A DNA stretch of 64,000 nt. Origin: Croceicoccus pelagius (GTDB lineage: Bacteria; Pseudomonadota; Alphaproteobacteria; Sphingomonadales; Sphingomonadaceae). This document shows positions 34,796-44,135 of this stretch, one piece after another; the stretch's first letter is position 1; each line of letters begins with the position of its first letter. The stretch lies in assembly GCF_001661915.1 (NCBI RefSeq), contig NZ_LYWY01000039.1, positions 372,001-436,000 of the forward strand, written 5' to 3'. A program made the translations under genes and the position numbers. The notes beneath the pieces were generated by a model. It saw nothing but the letters and a program-made list of their open reading frames with translations. It did no database searches and was not told the origin of the DNA.

Positions 34796-35977
34796 TCAGT
34801 CAGCGGCGCGCGGGGTCAGTTTCCAAAGACGCGCGCCGCTTTTGTCCTCGGCGATCCAGATCGCTCCGTCGGGACCTTCCTCGATCGCGCGCAGGCGGCG
34901 GTCGAAGCTGTATCTTGCCGCCTCATGCGGGGTGTCACCTTCCATCGCGATGTCGACGAGGGATTCGATAGACAGGCCGGGGACAAGGAGATGCCCTGTC
35001 AGCGAAGGGAACATCTTGCCTGAATAGAACAGCATGTCGCCCGGCGCGATAACCGGGCTCCAGCTGATGGCAGGAGGCGCGAATTCGGGGCGGGTAGCGT
35101 GGTCCGGGATGGCCGCACCGTCATAATGGACGCCATTGGATACCACGGGCCAGCCGTAGTTCTTGCCCGCTTCCACCTTGTTCAGCTCGTCACCGCCCTT
35201 GGGGCCGTGTTCAATGTTCCAGAGCTGACCCGAGGCGTCGAACGCCAGACCAAGCAGGTTGCGATGACCCCACGACCAGATCGCCGGATCTCCGCTTTCG
35301 TCCGCAAGGGGGTTGCCGGGAGCAGGGGTTCCGTCCGGCAAAAGCCTGACGACCGTGCCCAGCACATTGGACGTGTCCTGCGCCGGGTCCATCTTCTGAC
35401 GGTCGCCCGACGAGATGAAGAGGTATTCGCCATCGGGAGAGAAAGCGAACCGATGCGAATAGTGGCCGCGGCCCGACACCTTGGGCTGGCGCCAGAAGAC
35501 GTTGAAATTCTCGATCTTGCAGGTCGTCGGTGCTGAACACGAAAGGGTGCCGCGGCCCGCAGCAGCGCCGCGCGTGTCGCGGTCGCCGGCTTCTGCATAG
35601 GAAAGGTAGATCGTCCGTCCGTCGATGTCGTCACCGCTTTCGGATGGCAGGAAGGCCACGTCGCCAAGTCCGCCCTGGCCGCCGTAGTCGACTTCAGGGA
35701 CGCCGCTCACCGAAATACGATTGCCGGTTGCCGTGTCGATACCGATCAGCGTCCCGACCCTCAGCGTCATCATCAGCGTCTCGGTGCCCGGCACGAATGC
35801 CAGTGCCCAAGGTTCGTCGAACGTGCCGATTTCCTGCATGGCGAACACATTGTCAGCAGGCCCGGGTTCGAGCTGTTTTGCATTTTCGACAGCCTGTCCA
35901 CCGTCTCCGGCTGTTGACGGCATGCCGCAGCTTGCAAGCATTGCGACTACGGGCAAGAAAGCGATCCTGATGTTCAT
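34796..35977 (-). CDS. PQQ-dependent sugar dehydrogenase (Ylii-type) lipoprotein
   Basis: A 393-residue secreted beta-propeller of the soluble glucose/aldose dehydrogenase family. A signal peptide with lipobox LASC puts Cys17 at the mature N-terminus, so it is lipid-anchored. Family blocks are LAFVPGTETLMMTLR, GGQGGLGDVAF, SHRFAFSPDGEYLFISSGDRQ, SWGHRNLLGLAF and EHGPKGGDELN. No PQQ synthesis genes are in the window. The start is ATG 35977; longer frames overlap rnhB. It is divergent from rnhB. Confidence 0.9.
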   Translation of the reverse strand: MNIRIAFLPVVAMLASCGMPSTAGDGGQAVENAKQLEPGPADNVFAMQEIGTFDEPWALAFVPGTETLMMTLRVGTLIGIDTATGNRISVSGVPEVDYGGQGGLGDVAFLPSESGDDIDGRTIYLSYAEAGDRDTRGAAAGRGTLSCSAPTTCKIENFNVFWRQPKVSGRGHYSHRFAFSPDGEYLFISSGDRQKMDPAQDTSNVLGTVVRLLPDGTPAPGNPLADESGDPAIWSWGHRNLLGLAFDASGQLWNIEHGPKGGDELNKVEAGKNYGWPVVSNGVHYDGAAIPDHATRPEFAPPAISWSPVIAPGDMLFYSGKMFPSLTGHLLVPGLSIESLVDIAMEGDTPHEAARYSFDRRLRAIEEGPDGAIWIAEDKSGARLWKLTPRAAD

Positions 35978-36034
35978 TATCCATCCTGTTCGTGAATGGT
36001 TGACCAACAACCCGCATGCGAAGGCGTTCCTGCG

Positions 36035-36625
36035 ATGATGCCAGTTGTCGGCGTGGATGAAGCGGGGCGCGGCCCGCTGGCCGGGCCAGTGGTGGCTGCT
36101 GCGGTCGTGCTGTGTAAGCCCCGGCCGGCGGGCCTCGGCGATTCCAAGGTCTTGAGCGCGAAGAAGCGTGCCGAGCTGGAAGAGGTGATCCTGCGCCGTT
36201 GCCATTGGGGTATCGGGGTGGTCGAGGTCGAGGATATCGACCGGCTCAACATCTTCGGTGCAACGATGCTGGCGATGACGCTGGCGACAGAGGCGGTGTG
36301 CGCCAAGATCGACTGCGATCCGATGGAAGTGCTGATCGACGGCAACCTGACACCGCAAGGCCGCCGTCCCGAATGGCGCTGGCCCGCCCGCGCGATCGTG
36401 AAAGGCGACGCGAAAGAGCCGTGTATTTCTGCCGCCTCGATCATCGCCAAGGAACACCGCGACCGCTTGATGCGAGAGGCTGCGAAGGCTCATCCGCACT
36501 ACGGTTGGGAACGGAATGCAGGTTACGGGACTTCCGAACATATGGAAGCGCTGCGCGTCCATGGGCCGACCCCGCTGCACCGCCGCAGCTTCGCGCCGGT
36601 CGCACAGATGGAAATGCCGCTCTAG
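36035..36625 (+). CDS. rnhB: Ribonuclease HII
   Basis: Cuts RNA in RNA-DNA hybrids and removes misinserted ribonucleotides. The 196-residue protein starts VVGVDEAGRGPLAGPV, with catalytic Asp8-Glu9, and shows the ISAASIIAKEHRDRLM block. A start at ATG 36035 is chosen for the closest conserved N-terminus; ATG 35996 is possible. It lies 17 bp upstream of the SDR gene. Confidence 0.95.
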   Translation: MMPVVGVDEAGRGPLAGPVVAAAVVLCKPRPAGLGDSKVLSAKKRAELEEVILRRCHWGIGVVEVEDIDRLNIFGATMLAMTLATEAVCAKIDCDPMEVLIDGNLTPQGRRPEWRWPARAIVKGDAKEPCISAASIIAKEHRDRLMREAAKAHPHYGWERNAGYGTSEHMEALRVHGPTPLHRRSFAPVAQMEMPL

Positions 36626-36642
36626 CGACAAGAGGATAGCCC

Positions 36643-37554
36643 ATGCCCGGATTTACCGCTGCCTATGTTCCCGACCTGTCGGGCCGGACTTATGTCGTGA
36701 CGGGGGCGAACACGGGGCTGGGTTTCGAAGCGGCTCGTGTTCTGGCGGCAAGAGGCGGTGAAGTCGTGCTTGCCTGCCGCAGCGAGGACAAGGCCCGCGA
36801 GGCCATGGCGAGGATCTCGCGGGAAACTCCGCACGCAAAGCTGGACTTCGCAGAACTCGATCTGGGCGATCTCGATGCGGTGCGGCGCTCCGCCGAAAGC
36901 CTGTCGCAGCGTGAGAGACTTGACGTGCTGGTCAACAACGCGGGCGTCATGATCCCGCCGCTGTCGCACACGGCGCAAGGGTTCGAATTGCAGTTCGGCG
37001 TAAACCATTTGGGTACATTTGCGCTGACCTCGCTGCTCCTGCCCAAGCTGGCCGAGGGCAAGGGCCCGCGTGTCGTCGTTACCTCCAGCATCGCGCATCG
37101 CAGCGGGCAGGCGGTGTGGAGCGACCCGAAAGCGGAAGAGCATTACGCTCGCAGCCAGCGCTATTCGGACAGTAAGCTCGCCAATGCGCTTTTCTTCGTC
37201 GAACTGGCACGGCGGCTGTCGGCCAGCGGTTCGCCCGTGATCTCGGTCGGTTGCCATCCCGGTGTGGCCTCGACCGATCTCGGCCGTCATGTCGGTATCG
37301 CGAATCTCGCGATGAAGTTCGTGGGCAAGGTTCTGAACACCGCAGAGCAGGGCGCTTGGCCCACGCTGCAGGCCGCGACCGATCCCGAGGTGGTGAACGG
37401 CGACTACTACGGCCCGCGCGGCCTTCGCGAGATGAGCGGACCGTCCGGCCCCGCCTTCCTAACACGGCTGGCCCGCGATCCGGGCGCGGGCGAATGGCTG
37501 TGGCAGCGATCGGTAGAACTGACCGGCGTCGATCCGGGCCTGCTGCCGGTCTGA
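36643..37554 (+). CDS. Short-chain dehydrogenase/reductase (retinol dehydrogenase-like)
   Basis: A 303-residue SDR of the oxidoreductase group resembling retinol dehydrogenases. The cofactor motif is TGANTGLG, followed by LVNNAGVM, the catalytic Ser region VVVTSSIAH and the Tyr/Lys pair in YSDSK. The substrate is unknown. It follows rnhB by 17 bp and is convergent with the sulfotransferase gene. Confidence 0.9.
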   Translation: MPGFTAAYVPDLSGRTYVVTGANTGLGFEAARVLAARGGEVVLACRSEDKAREAMARISRETPHAKLDFAELDLGDLDAVRRSAESLSQRERLDVLVNNAGVMIPPLSHTAQGFELQFGVNHLGTFALTSLLLPKLAEGKGPRVVVTSSIAHRSGQAVWSDPKAEEHYARSQRYSDSKLANALFFVELARRLSASGSPVISVGCHPGVASTDLGRHVGIANLAMKFVGKVLNTAEQGAWPTLQAATDPEVVNGDYYGPRGLREMSGPSGPAFLTRLARDPGAGEWLWQRSVELTGVDPGLLPV

Positions 37555-37572
37555 AGCAGCCGCCCGATTTAC

Positions 37573-38265
37573 CTAGCCGAACGCCTTGGCTTTCAGTGCG
37601 GCGATGTAGCCATCGGCGAACGCTTCAAGTTCCGCGGGATCGGCAGGCAGTCCGCCTTTCTCATCGGATGCCGAACCGAGTTCGTCGCGACTGTTGACGC
37701 GAGGGAAGGGCTTGTCAGGCATGTCCGCATCCAGGAATGTGCACAACGGCTCCCAGCCTTCCTTGGGATGAAACACCAGCAGGCGTTCATCGGAAATTTT
37801 GGCGATGACTTCATCGTTCCGGCGCTGGTACCAGTCGGTCATGAAGGCCCTGTCGCGCAGCTTGTCGCCAAATGGCGCGAAGATCGTGCCGGCCATGAAC
37901 TTTTCGACCGGAGAGCCTTTCAGGCTGTCCATCATGCGCGGGGCGAAGATAGTCTCGCTCACGCTGTCGAACCAGCTGTCGGGATCGCGCACGGTCAGCA
38001 CGACTTTCGCATCGGGATAGAAGTCCGCCAGTTCGCGCCAGTAGCTGCAGGCGGGATAGTCGGTGGTGGAGCGGTACCCGTCGAAGATCGCGTCCCAGTC
38101 GGGCTTGCCGTCGACGACGTCCTGCCACAGCCCGATCGACCGGCTGGCGGTGCGGAATACCTCGACCATGTGGTAGCACGGCCCGAAGCCGATCTCTTCC
38201 AGTGCGAATTTCGTCGAGAACGTGGCGTTGCGGCCAAGGCCTGCGCCGATCACTTCCAGTGCCAT
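37573..38265 (-). CDS. Sulfotransferase family protein
   Basis: A 230-residue P-loop sulfotransferase-like protein. The PAPS 5'-phosphate loop is GAGLGRNATFSTKFALEEIG, and the 3'-phosphate element is VVLTVRDPDSWFDSV. Members of this group are often annotated simply as sulfotransferases, and acceptors are unknown. The start is ATG 38265, behind GGGGGGAT. It shares a 268-bp divergent gap with ccrM. It is not closely like the two sulfotransferases at 62242-63800. Confidence 0.85.
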   Translation of the reverse strand: MALEVIGAGLGRNATFSTKFALEEIGFGPCYHMVEVFRTASRSIGLWQDVVDGKPDWDAIFDGYRSTTDYPACSYWRELADFYPDAKVVLTVRDPDSWFDSVSETIFAPRMMDSLKGSPVEKFMAGTIFAPFGDKLRDRAFMTDWYQRRNDEVIAKISDERLLVFHPKEGWEPLCTFLDADMPDKPFPRVNSRDELGSASDEKGGLPADPAELEAFADGYIAALKAKAFG

Positions 38266-38353
38266 GCAAATCCCCCCGGATCGGCGCGGCGTTGCGCCAG
38301 AAAGCAAAGATGCGGGGCAGGTCGCATCGCGGCAAGCGAATAATCGGCAGGGC

Positions 38354-39679
<1,326 letters not shown>

Positions 39680-39748
39680 CGCCAAAGGCAGGGGATATGG
39701 GCCGATCTTCATTGGCCTGAAGCAATTGGCCCGTTATTGGGCTTTGCC

Positions 39749-40891
39749 ATGCCCAAGCTTTACATTCAGCCGCTGACGTTCGCTCCTTCGCCGCAGGCGA
39801 TCGAGGGCGCGGACGAAATGCCCGGCGCGATCCGGCTGGCCGGCACCATGTGCTATGCTCGCGATTTCGCGCTGATCGTCCGGTCCGAAGCGGGCCACGT
39901 GCAGAGCCGCGACATCGTGCAGGCGCCCGACGTCGCCGCCGCGCTGGCCAAACTGCCTCCCGCTTTGGTCGAGGATGGCGAGCGGCAGTGGTCGAACCTG
40001 CGCATGGCGCATCCGGCGATCGAACTGCAATTCCCCGATGGTAGCGGGCGCACGATCCGTCTGGACCAGCCGCAAGTTATGGGCATCCTCAACGTAACGC
40101 CCGACAGTTTCTCAGACGGCGGCAGCTTTGACGATGACGTCGACACGGCGGTCGGGCGCGGTGTCGACATGCTGGAGGCAGGTGCCGCGATCATCGACGT
40201 CGGCGGGGAATCGACTCGTCCCGGCGCGTCGACGATCTGGGAAGGTGACGAGATCCGACGCGTGATCCCGGCCATCGAACGGCTCGCCAACGGCGGGGCG
40301 GCAGTTTCCATCGACACGCGCAAGGCCGCAGTGATGGAAGCCGCGCTGGAAGCGGGCGCGCGGATCATCAACGACGTTTCGGGCCTTCAGTACGACGAGC
40401 GCAGTGCAGAGGTCGCGGCTGGATCGGGCTGTCCGGTCGTCATCATGCACGCACCGGGCAAGGGCGACGATCTGCACGCGGGTGCGAAGTACCAGAACGT
40501 CGTGCTGGACGTGTTCGACGACCTTCGCGCGCGCCGCGATGCCGCGCTGAAGGCGGGTGTGAAGCGCGACAACATCATCCTCGATCCGGGCGTCGGCTTC
40601 GGCAAGACGCTGGCCGAGAACCTTGCCATCATCAATTCGCTGCCGCTGTTCCATGCGCTCGGCCATCCGCTGCTTCTGGGCGTCAGCCGCAAACGGTTCA
40701 TCGGCGCGCTGTCGAACGAGGCTCCGGCGGAAAAGCGGCTGGCGGGCTCGCTCGCGGTGGCGACGATGGCGCTCGACATGGGGGTGCAGATCCTGCGCGT
40801 CCACGATGCGGCGGAGACGGTGCAGGCCATGCATGTCTGGCGGGGCCTGCGCGATGGTGCGCTAACGGATTTCTCCCAGCTTCTGCGATGA
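39749..40891 (+). CDS. folP: Dihydropteroate synthase with N-terminal extension
   Basis: Condenses pABA with 6-hydroxymethyl-dihydropterin diphosphate in folate synthesis; the target of sulfonamides. The TIM-barrel core begins at about residue 113 (MGILNVTPDSFSDGG), with IDVGGESTRPGA and the end motif LRVHDAAETVQA. Ahead of it are about 110 residues not found in the short E. coli enzyme, giving 380 in total. The start is ATG 39749 (MPKLYIQPL). It overlaps the DUF1643 gene by 4 bp (ATGA). Confidence 0.94.
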   Translation: MPKLYIQPLTFAPSPQAIEGADEMPGAIRLAGTMCYARDFALIVRSEAGHVQSRDIVQAPDVAAALAKLPPALVEDGERQWSNLRMAHPAIELQFPDGSGRTIRLDQPQVMGILNVTPDSFSDGGSFDDDVDTAVGRGVDMLEAGAAIIDVGGESTRPGASTIWEGDEIRRVIPAIERLANGGAAVSIDTRKAAVMEAALEAGARIINDVSGLQYDERSAEVAAGSGCPVVIMHAPGKGDDLHAGAKYQNVVLDVFDDLRARRDAALKAGVKRDNIILDPGVGFGKTLAENLAIINSLPLFHALGHPLLLGVSRKRFIGALSNEAPAEKRLAGSLAVATMALDMGVQILRVHDAAETVQAMHVWRGLRDGALTDFSQLLR

Positions 40892-41454
40892 GCGGTGCGA
40901 TCGACGCGGCCAGTGCGGTACGCAGGATCGCGGACTGGGCCGCCGCGCGCGAGCTCGATTTCCGGCACGACGACGAAATCGGCCACGGCGCGGTGTTCAG
41001 CCGGTGCGGGCGCTATCGCTACCTGCTGTGGCGCGACGCCTCGCCAGTGCGCGAGATGCTGGCGATCGCTATGCTCAACCCGTCGAAGGCCGATCACCTT
41101 GCCAACGACCCGACCATCGCACGCTGCCATTCGCGGGCGCGGGAGGCGGGAGCGTCGCTGCTGGTCTGGAACCTGTTCGCCATGCGCGAAACCGATCCGG
41201 CGCTGCTGAAAAAGCGTCGCGGGCCGGTGGGCAGGCACAATGATGCAGCGACGCGGCTCGCGCTGGAGATCGCTGGCACCACCATTGCTGCCTGGGGCGT
41301 GCATGGCGCGCATCGCGGGCGGGATCGCGATGTCGCGAAGCTATGCGGCGGGGCGGCGCTCGATTGCTATGGCACGACCAAGGAGGGCCATCCGCGCCAC
41401 CCGCTCTATCTACGCAAGGACGTGACGGCGCAGCGCTGGACGGTCAGACCCTGA
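40888..41454 (+). CDS. DUF1643 domain protein
   Basis: A 188-residue cytoplasmic protein with the DUF1643 core: FSRCGRYRYLLWR, AMLNPSKADHLANDPTIARC and VWNLFAMRETDP. The function of the family is unknown. Its start overlaps the folP stop, so it is probably co-translated. Its 3' end overlaps the convergent SDR gene by 11 bp. The coupling to folP is the only clue to its role. Confidence 0.87.
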   Translation: MSGAIDAASAVRRIADWAAARELDFRHDDEIGHGAVFSRCGRYRYLLWRDASPVREMLAIAMLNPSKADHLANDPTIARCHSRAREAGASLLVWNLFAMRETDPALLKKRRGPVGRHNDAATRLALEIAGTTIAAWGVHGAHRGRDRDVAKLCGGAALDCYGTTKEGHPRHPLYLRKDVTAQRWTVRP

Positions 41455-42214
41455 GGCTGGCTCCGCCATCGCTGAGCAGGGCGATGCCCGTGACGTTGGC
41501 GGCAAGATCCGACAGCAGGAACCCGATGGAGGCGGCGATCTCGTCCGTATCGGGTACGCGTTTGAGCAGTGTTCCCTTGGCCAGTTCGCGCATCATGGCT
41601 GCTCGCGCATCGTCGCTGCCGTGGAGCGATCCGGTGATGTCCGCCTTGTCCCAGATCGGCGTATCGACCGGGCCGGGCGCGATGGCATTGACGCGGATGC
41701 CTTGCGAAGCGCCCTCTGCCGCGGCAACGCGCATCAATTGCAGAACGGCGGCCTTGCTGGTCGCGTAGGCAGCCGTACCCGGATAGGGCTTGGTGCCCGA
41801 AACAGAGCTGGTCACGACAACCGATCCGCCCTTGGCTGCCATTGCCTTCATCACGCGGCGCAGGCCCATGAACACCCCGTCGACATTGACGGCCATGCAC
41901 TTCTTCCATTCGGCCAGATCGCTGTCGACGATGGACTTGCCGCCCGGGGCGATTCCCGCATTGAGCAACGCGCAGTCGATCTCGCCCAGATCGCGCATCC
42001 CGATGGTCCAGAGCGCGGAGTCCGAAACGTCGCCGCTGATGCGATCGACCTCGCAGGACAAGTCCATCGCGTCGAGCGCAGGGCGGTCCATGTCGACCAG
42101 TACCAGCTTCTTCGCGCCATGCGCGTCCAGCCAACGCGCCGTTGCCGCGCCGATACCCGATGCCGCGCCGGTGATAAGCGTGGTTTTTCCCGAAAAGTCG
42201 AAATCAGAAGCCAT
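41444..42214 (-). CDS. SDR family oxidoreductase
   Basis: A 256-residue classical SDR. NAD(P) motif TGAASGIG, an acidic Asp after strand 2 (VLVDMDRP) favouring NAD, the LNAGIA element in place of NNAG, catalytic Ser in VVVTSSVSG and Tyr/Lys in YATSK. The C-terminal GIALLSDGGASLRV matches the family. It is preceded on the same strand by the sigma-54-type regulator gene at 32 bp. Substrate unknown. Confidence 0.92.
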   Translation of the reverse strand: MASDFDFSGKTTLITGAASGIGAATARWLDAHGAKKLVLVDMDRPALDAMDLSCEVDRISGDVSDSALWTIGMRDLGEIDCALLNAGIAPGGKSIVDSDLAEWKKCMAVNVDGVFMGLRRVMKAMAAKGGSVVVTSSVSGTKPYPGTAAYATSKAAVLQLMRVAAAEGASQGIRVNAIAPGPVDTPIWDKADITGSLHGSDDARAAMMRELAKGTLLKRVPDTDEIAASIGFLLSDLAANVTGIALLSDGGASLRV

Positions 42215-42246
42215 GCGCGGCAGCTAGCCGCGATCAGGCTGCCCCA

Positions 42247-43662
42247 TCAAGCGGCATTATCGATCCCGAGGTCGCTCAGCTTGCGATAGAGCGTGGAGCG
42301 CCCGATGCCGAGGCGGCGCGCCACTTCGCTCATCCGCCCGCGATAGTGGCCGATGGCGAGGCGGATGACGTCGGCCTCGATGTCTTCCAGCGTCCGTAAG
42401 TGCCCGTCGGGGCCGAACAGGGTAACGCCGCCGCCGTGGACGGGTACCGGGGCCGCTGCGTGTTCGCCGACGATGTCGAACAGCTGCGGAAAGTCCTGAA
42501 CCGTCAGCGCGTCCCGGTCGCAGAAGACGGCAGCGCGGAACAGCACCGCCTGAAGCTGGCGCAAGTTGCCCGGCCACTGATACCCTTCGAGCAGGGCCAG
42601 CGCCTCGTCTGTGACGCCCAGCCAGCGCAGGCCCGGCTGTTCGCCGATCAGCGCTAGGAAATGGCGGGTCAGCGGAGCGACGTCGCCGGTACGCTCACGC
42701 AGCGGCGGAAGGGCGATGGTCGCGGTACCGAAGGCGTCGGCAAGGGCAGGCGCGATGACGCCTTGCGCCGCCAGAAGCTGAGGATCGTCGGCGGCGGTCG
42801 CCAGGACGCGCACATCGAGCCGAAAGCTGTGCGACGCGCCCATCGGCCTGGCATCTCCCGTCGCGATCGTGTGGGCCAGCCGCTCCTGCAAGGCAGGGGG
42901 CAGGCGTTCGATGTCGTCGATCAGCAGTGTGCCGCCGTCGGCATCCTGCAGCGCGCCGCTCTTGCGGTCGAACGCGCCGGGGAAGGCGCCCTTTTCGTGC
43001 CCGTAAAGAGCGGATTCGAGATTGCCGGGGCTCATCCCCGCGGTGTGCAGCACTATGAACGGCGCCTTGGCGCGGGGGCTGGACGAGCGCATGGCGCGGG
43101 CGAGCAGTTCCTTGCCGGTACCGGCCTCGCCAGCGACGATCACCGGGCCGTGGCCGCGCGCGGCCTTGGCGGCGCGGGCAAGCGCTGCGCGGAAATTCGG
43201 GGCGGATCCGATCATCATGTCGAAGTCGAGCGATGCCTCGATCTTTTCGGCAAGCGGCGCGAGTTCGTCGCGGCTGACATCCGACTGGGTCGAACTTTCG
43301 AGCGCATAGAGCAGTCGTTCGGATGCGATCGGCTGCATCAGGTAGTCGGTCGCACCCGCGCGCATGGCTTCTACCGCCAGCAGGGGCGAGGCGCTTTGCG
43401 TCAGGAACAGGATGGGCAACGACGGTGCGGCTTCGCGAATCGTGCCGATGACGTGGCAGCTTTCCTCGCGCGCGACTTCGCTGTCGAGCAGGAGTGCGCA
43501 GACGCGACCGTCGTCGGTGCGGGCAAGCCGCGTGATGGCCGCGCCGACGTCGGCGACAGACTGCGTGCGCCATCCGGCACGCGCCGCGATGGAGCTTACG
43601 AGACGCACTTGCGCAGGGTCGCGATCGACCACTAGCAGCAGGCGCAGTTCGTCCTCTTCCAT
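42247..43662 (-). CDS. Sigma-54 (NtrC-like) regulator with degenerate key motifs
   Basis: A 471-residue NtrC-family protein: a receiver-like domain (about 8-120, acceptor Asp60 in ALLLDSE), an AAA+ domain (about 150-380, Walker A GEAGTGKE with Lys184) and a Fis-type helix-turn-helix near the C-terminus (EVARRLGIGRSTLYRKL). Three positions are odd. The receiver Lys is Gln110 (DYLMQP). The sigma-54 contact loop reads GAFPGA, not GAFTGA, at residues 225-230. Walker B has Asp249-Asp250 in place of Asp-Glu. It may not activate sigma-54 in the standard way. The start is ATG 43662. Confidence 0.88.
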   Translation of the reverse strand: MEEDELRLLLVVDRDPAQVRLVSSIAARAGWRTQSVADVGAAITRLARTDDGRVCALLLDSEVAREESCHVIGTIREAAPSLPILFLTQSASPLLAVEAMRAGATDYLMQPIASERLLYALESSTQSDVSRDELAPLAEKIEASLDFDMMIGSAPNFRAALARAAKAARGHGPVIVAGEAGTGKELLARAMRSSSPRAKAPFIVLHTAGMSPGNLESALYGHEKGAFPGAFDRKSGALQDADGGTLLIDDIERLPPALQERLAHTIATGDARPMGASHSFRLDVRVLATAADDPQLLAAQGVIAPALADAFGTATIALPPLRERTGDVAPLTRHFLALIGEQPGLRWLGVTDEALALLEGYQWPGNLRQLQAVLFRAAVFCDRDALTVQDFPQLFDIVGEHAAAPVPVHGGGVTLFGPDGHLRTLEDIEADVIRLAIGHYRGRMSEVARRLGIGRSTLYRKLSDLGIDNAA

Positions 43663-43998
43663 GCCGGTTCCCTCATTCCGCCAGGCAGGATGCCGGCAGC
43701 GCTCATGGGAATTGAATAAACGGACATCGTAAACAATGCCTTTAAAAGACCGGAAGATCTTGCCGGATGTTCGTCCGCACGGGTTGCTGCACCGACCCGT
43801 GTCAACACGGGTACGACAGGTCTCGCCGGCCACCCTGACACAATTGGCAGGGCTTGTGCGCGTGACGCTTGCGGGATAGAGCCAAGCGCCCCGCGGGTTC
43901 CAAGGCCTGCGCGGGACTGGTTATCGCCCACCTGCTCGCGGCAAGTCATTCGACCGCACGCGGCACGGGCGCAATAGCGAAGGGGAATACGGACAGCC
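43663..43998. other. 336-bp divergent intergenic region with palindrome
   Basis: Gap between the divergent regulator gene and the COX IV/pnt unit. It holds a palindrome, ACCCGTGTCAACACGGGT (43795-43812), with a further CACGGG copy just to its left. A GG-N10-GC sigma-54-like element, TTGGCAGGGCTTGTGCG (43844-43860), lies on the plus strand. No protein-coding frame is convincing. Both promoters presumably lie here. Confidence 0.6.
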
Positions 43999-44121
43999 AT
44001 GGCTACCAAGGACAACATGAAGGCCGCGCGCTCGACTTACGAGGGTTTCATCTCGATGACGAAGTGGGGCACGATTATCTGTGCCGTAATCGCTGCCATC
44101 GTCGTAATGATCATCGCCTGA
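43999..44121 (+). CDS. aa3-type cytochrome c oxidase subunit IV-like peptide
   Basis: A 40-residue protein, MATKDNMKAARSTYEGFI and onward, ending in one transmembrane helix (TIICAVIAAIVVMIIA). This is the pattern of the short bacterial aa3-type oxidase subunit IV family, which in Paracoccus packs against the oxidase core. The oxidase genes are not nearby. It lies 14 bp upstream of pntAA and is probably in the same transcript. The start follows GGGGAAT, a moderate ribosome site. Confidence 0.85.
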   Translation: MATKDNMKAARSTYEGFISMTKWGTIICAVIAAIVVMIIA

Positions 44122-44135
44122 TCGGCTGCTGACCC

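Noticed and set aside
34796-36631. Longer PQQ-dehydrogenase frame reaching through rnhB
   Set aside because: The signal peptide with lipobox begins at 35977 and the extension overlaps rnhB on the other strand.
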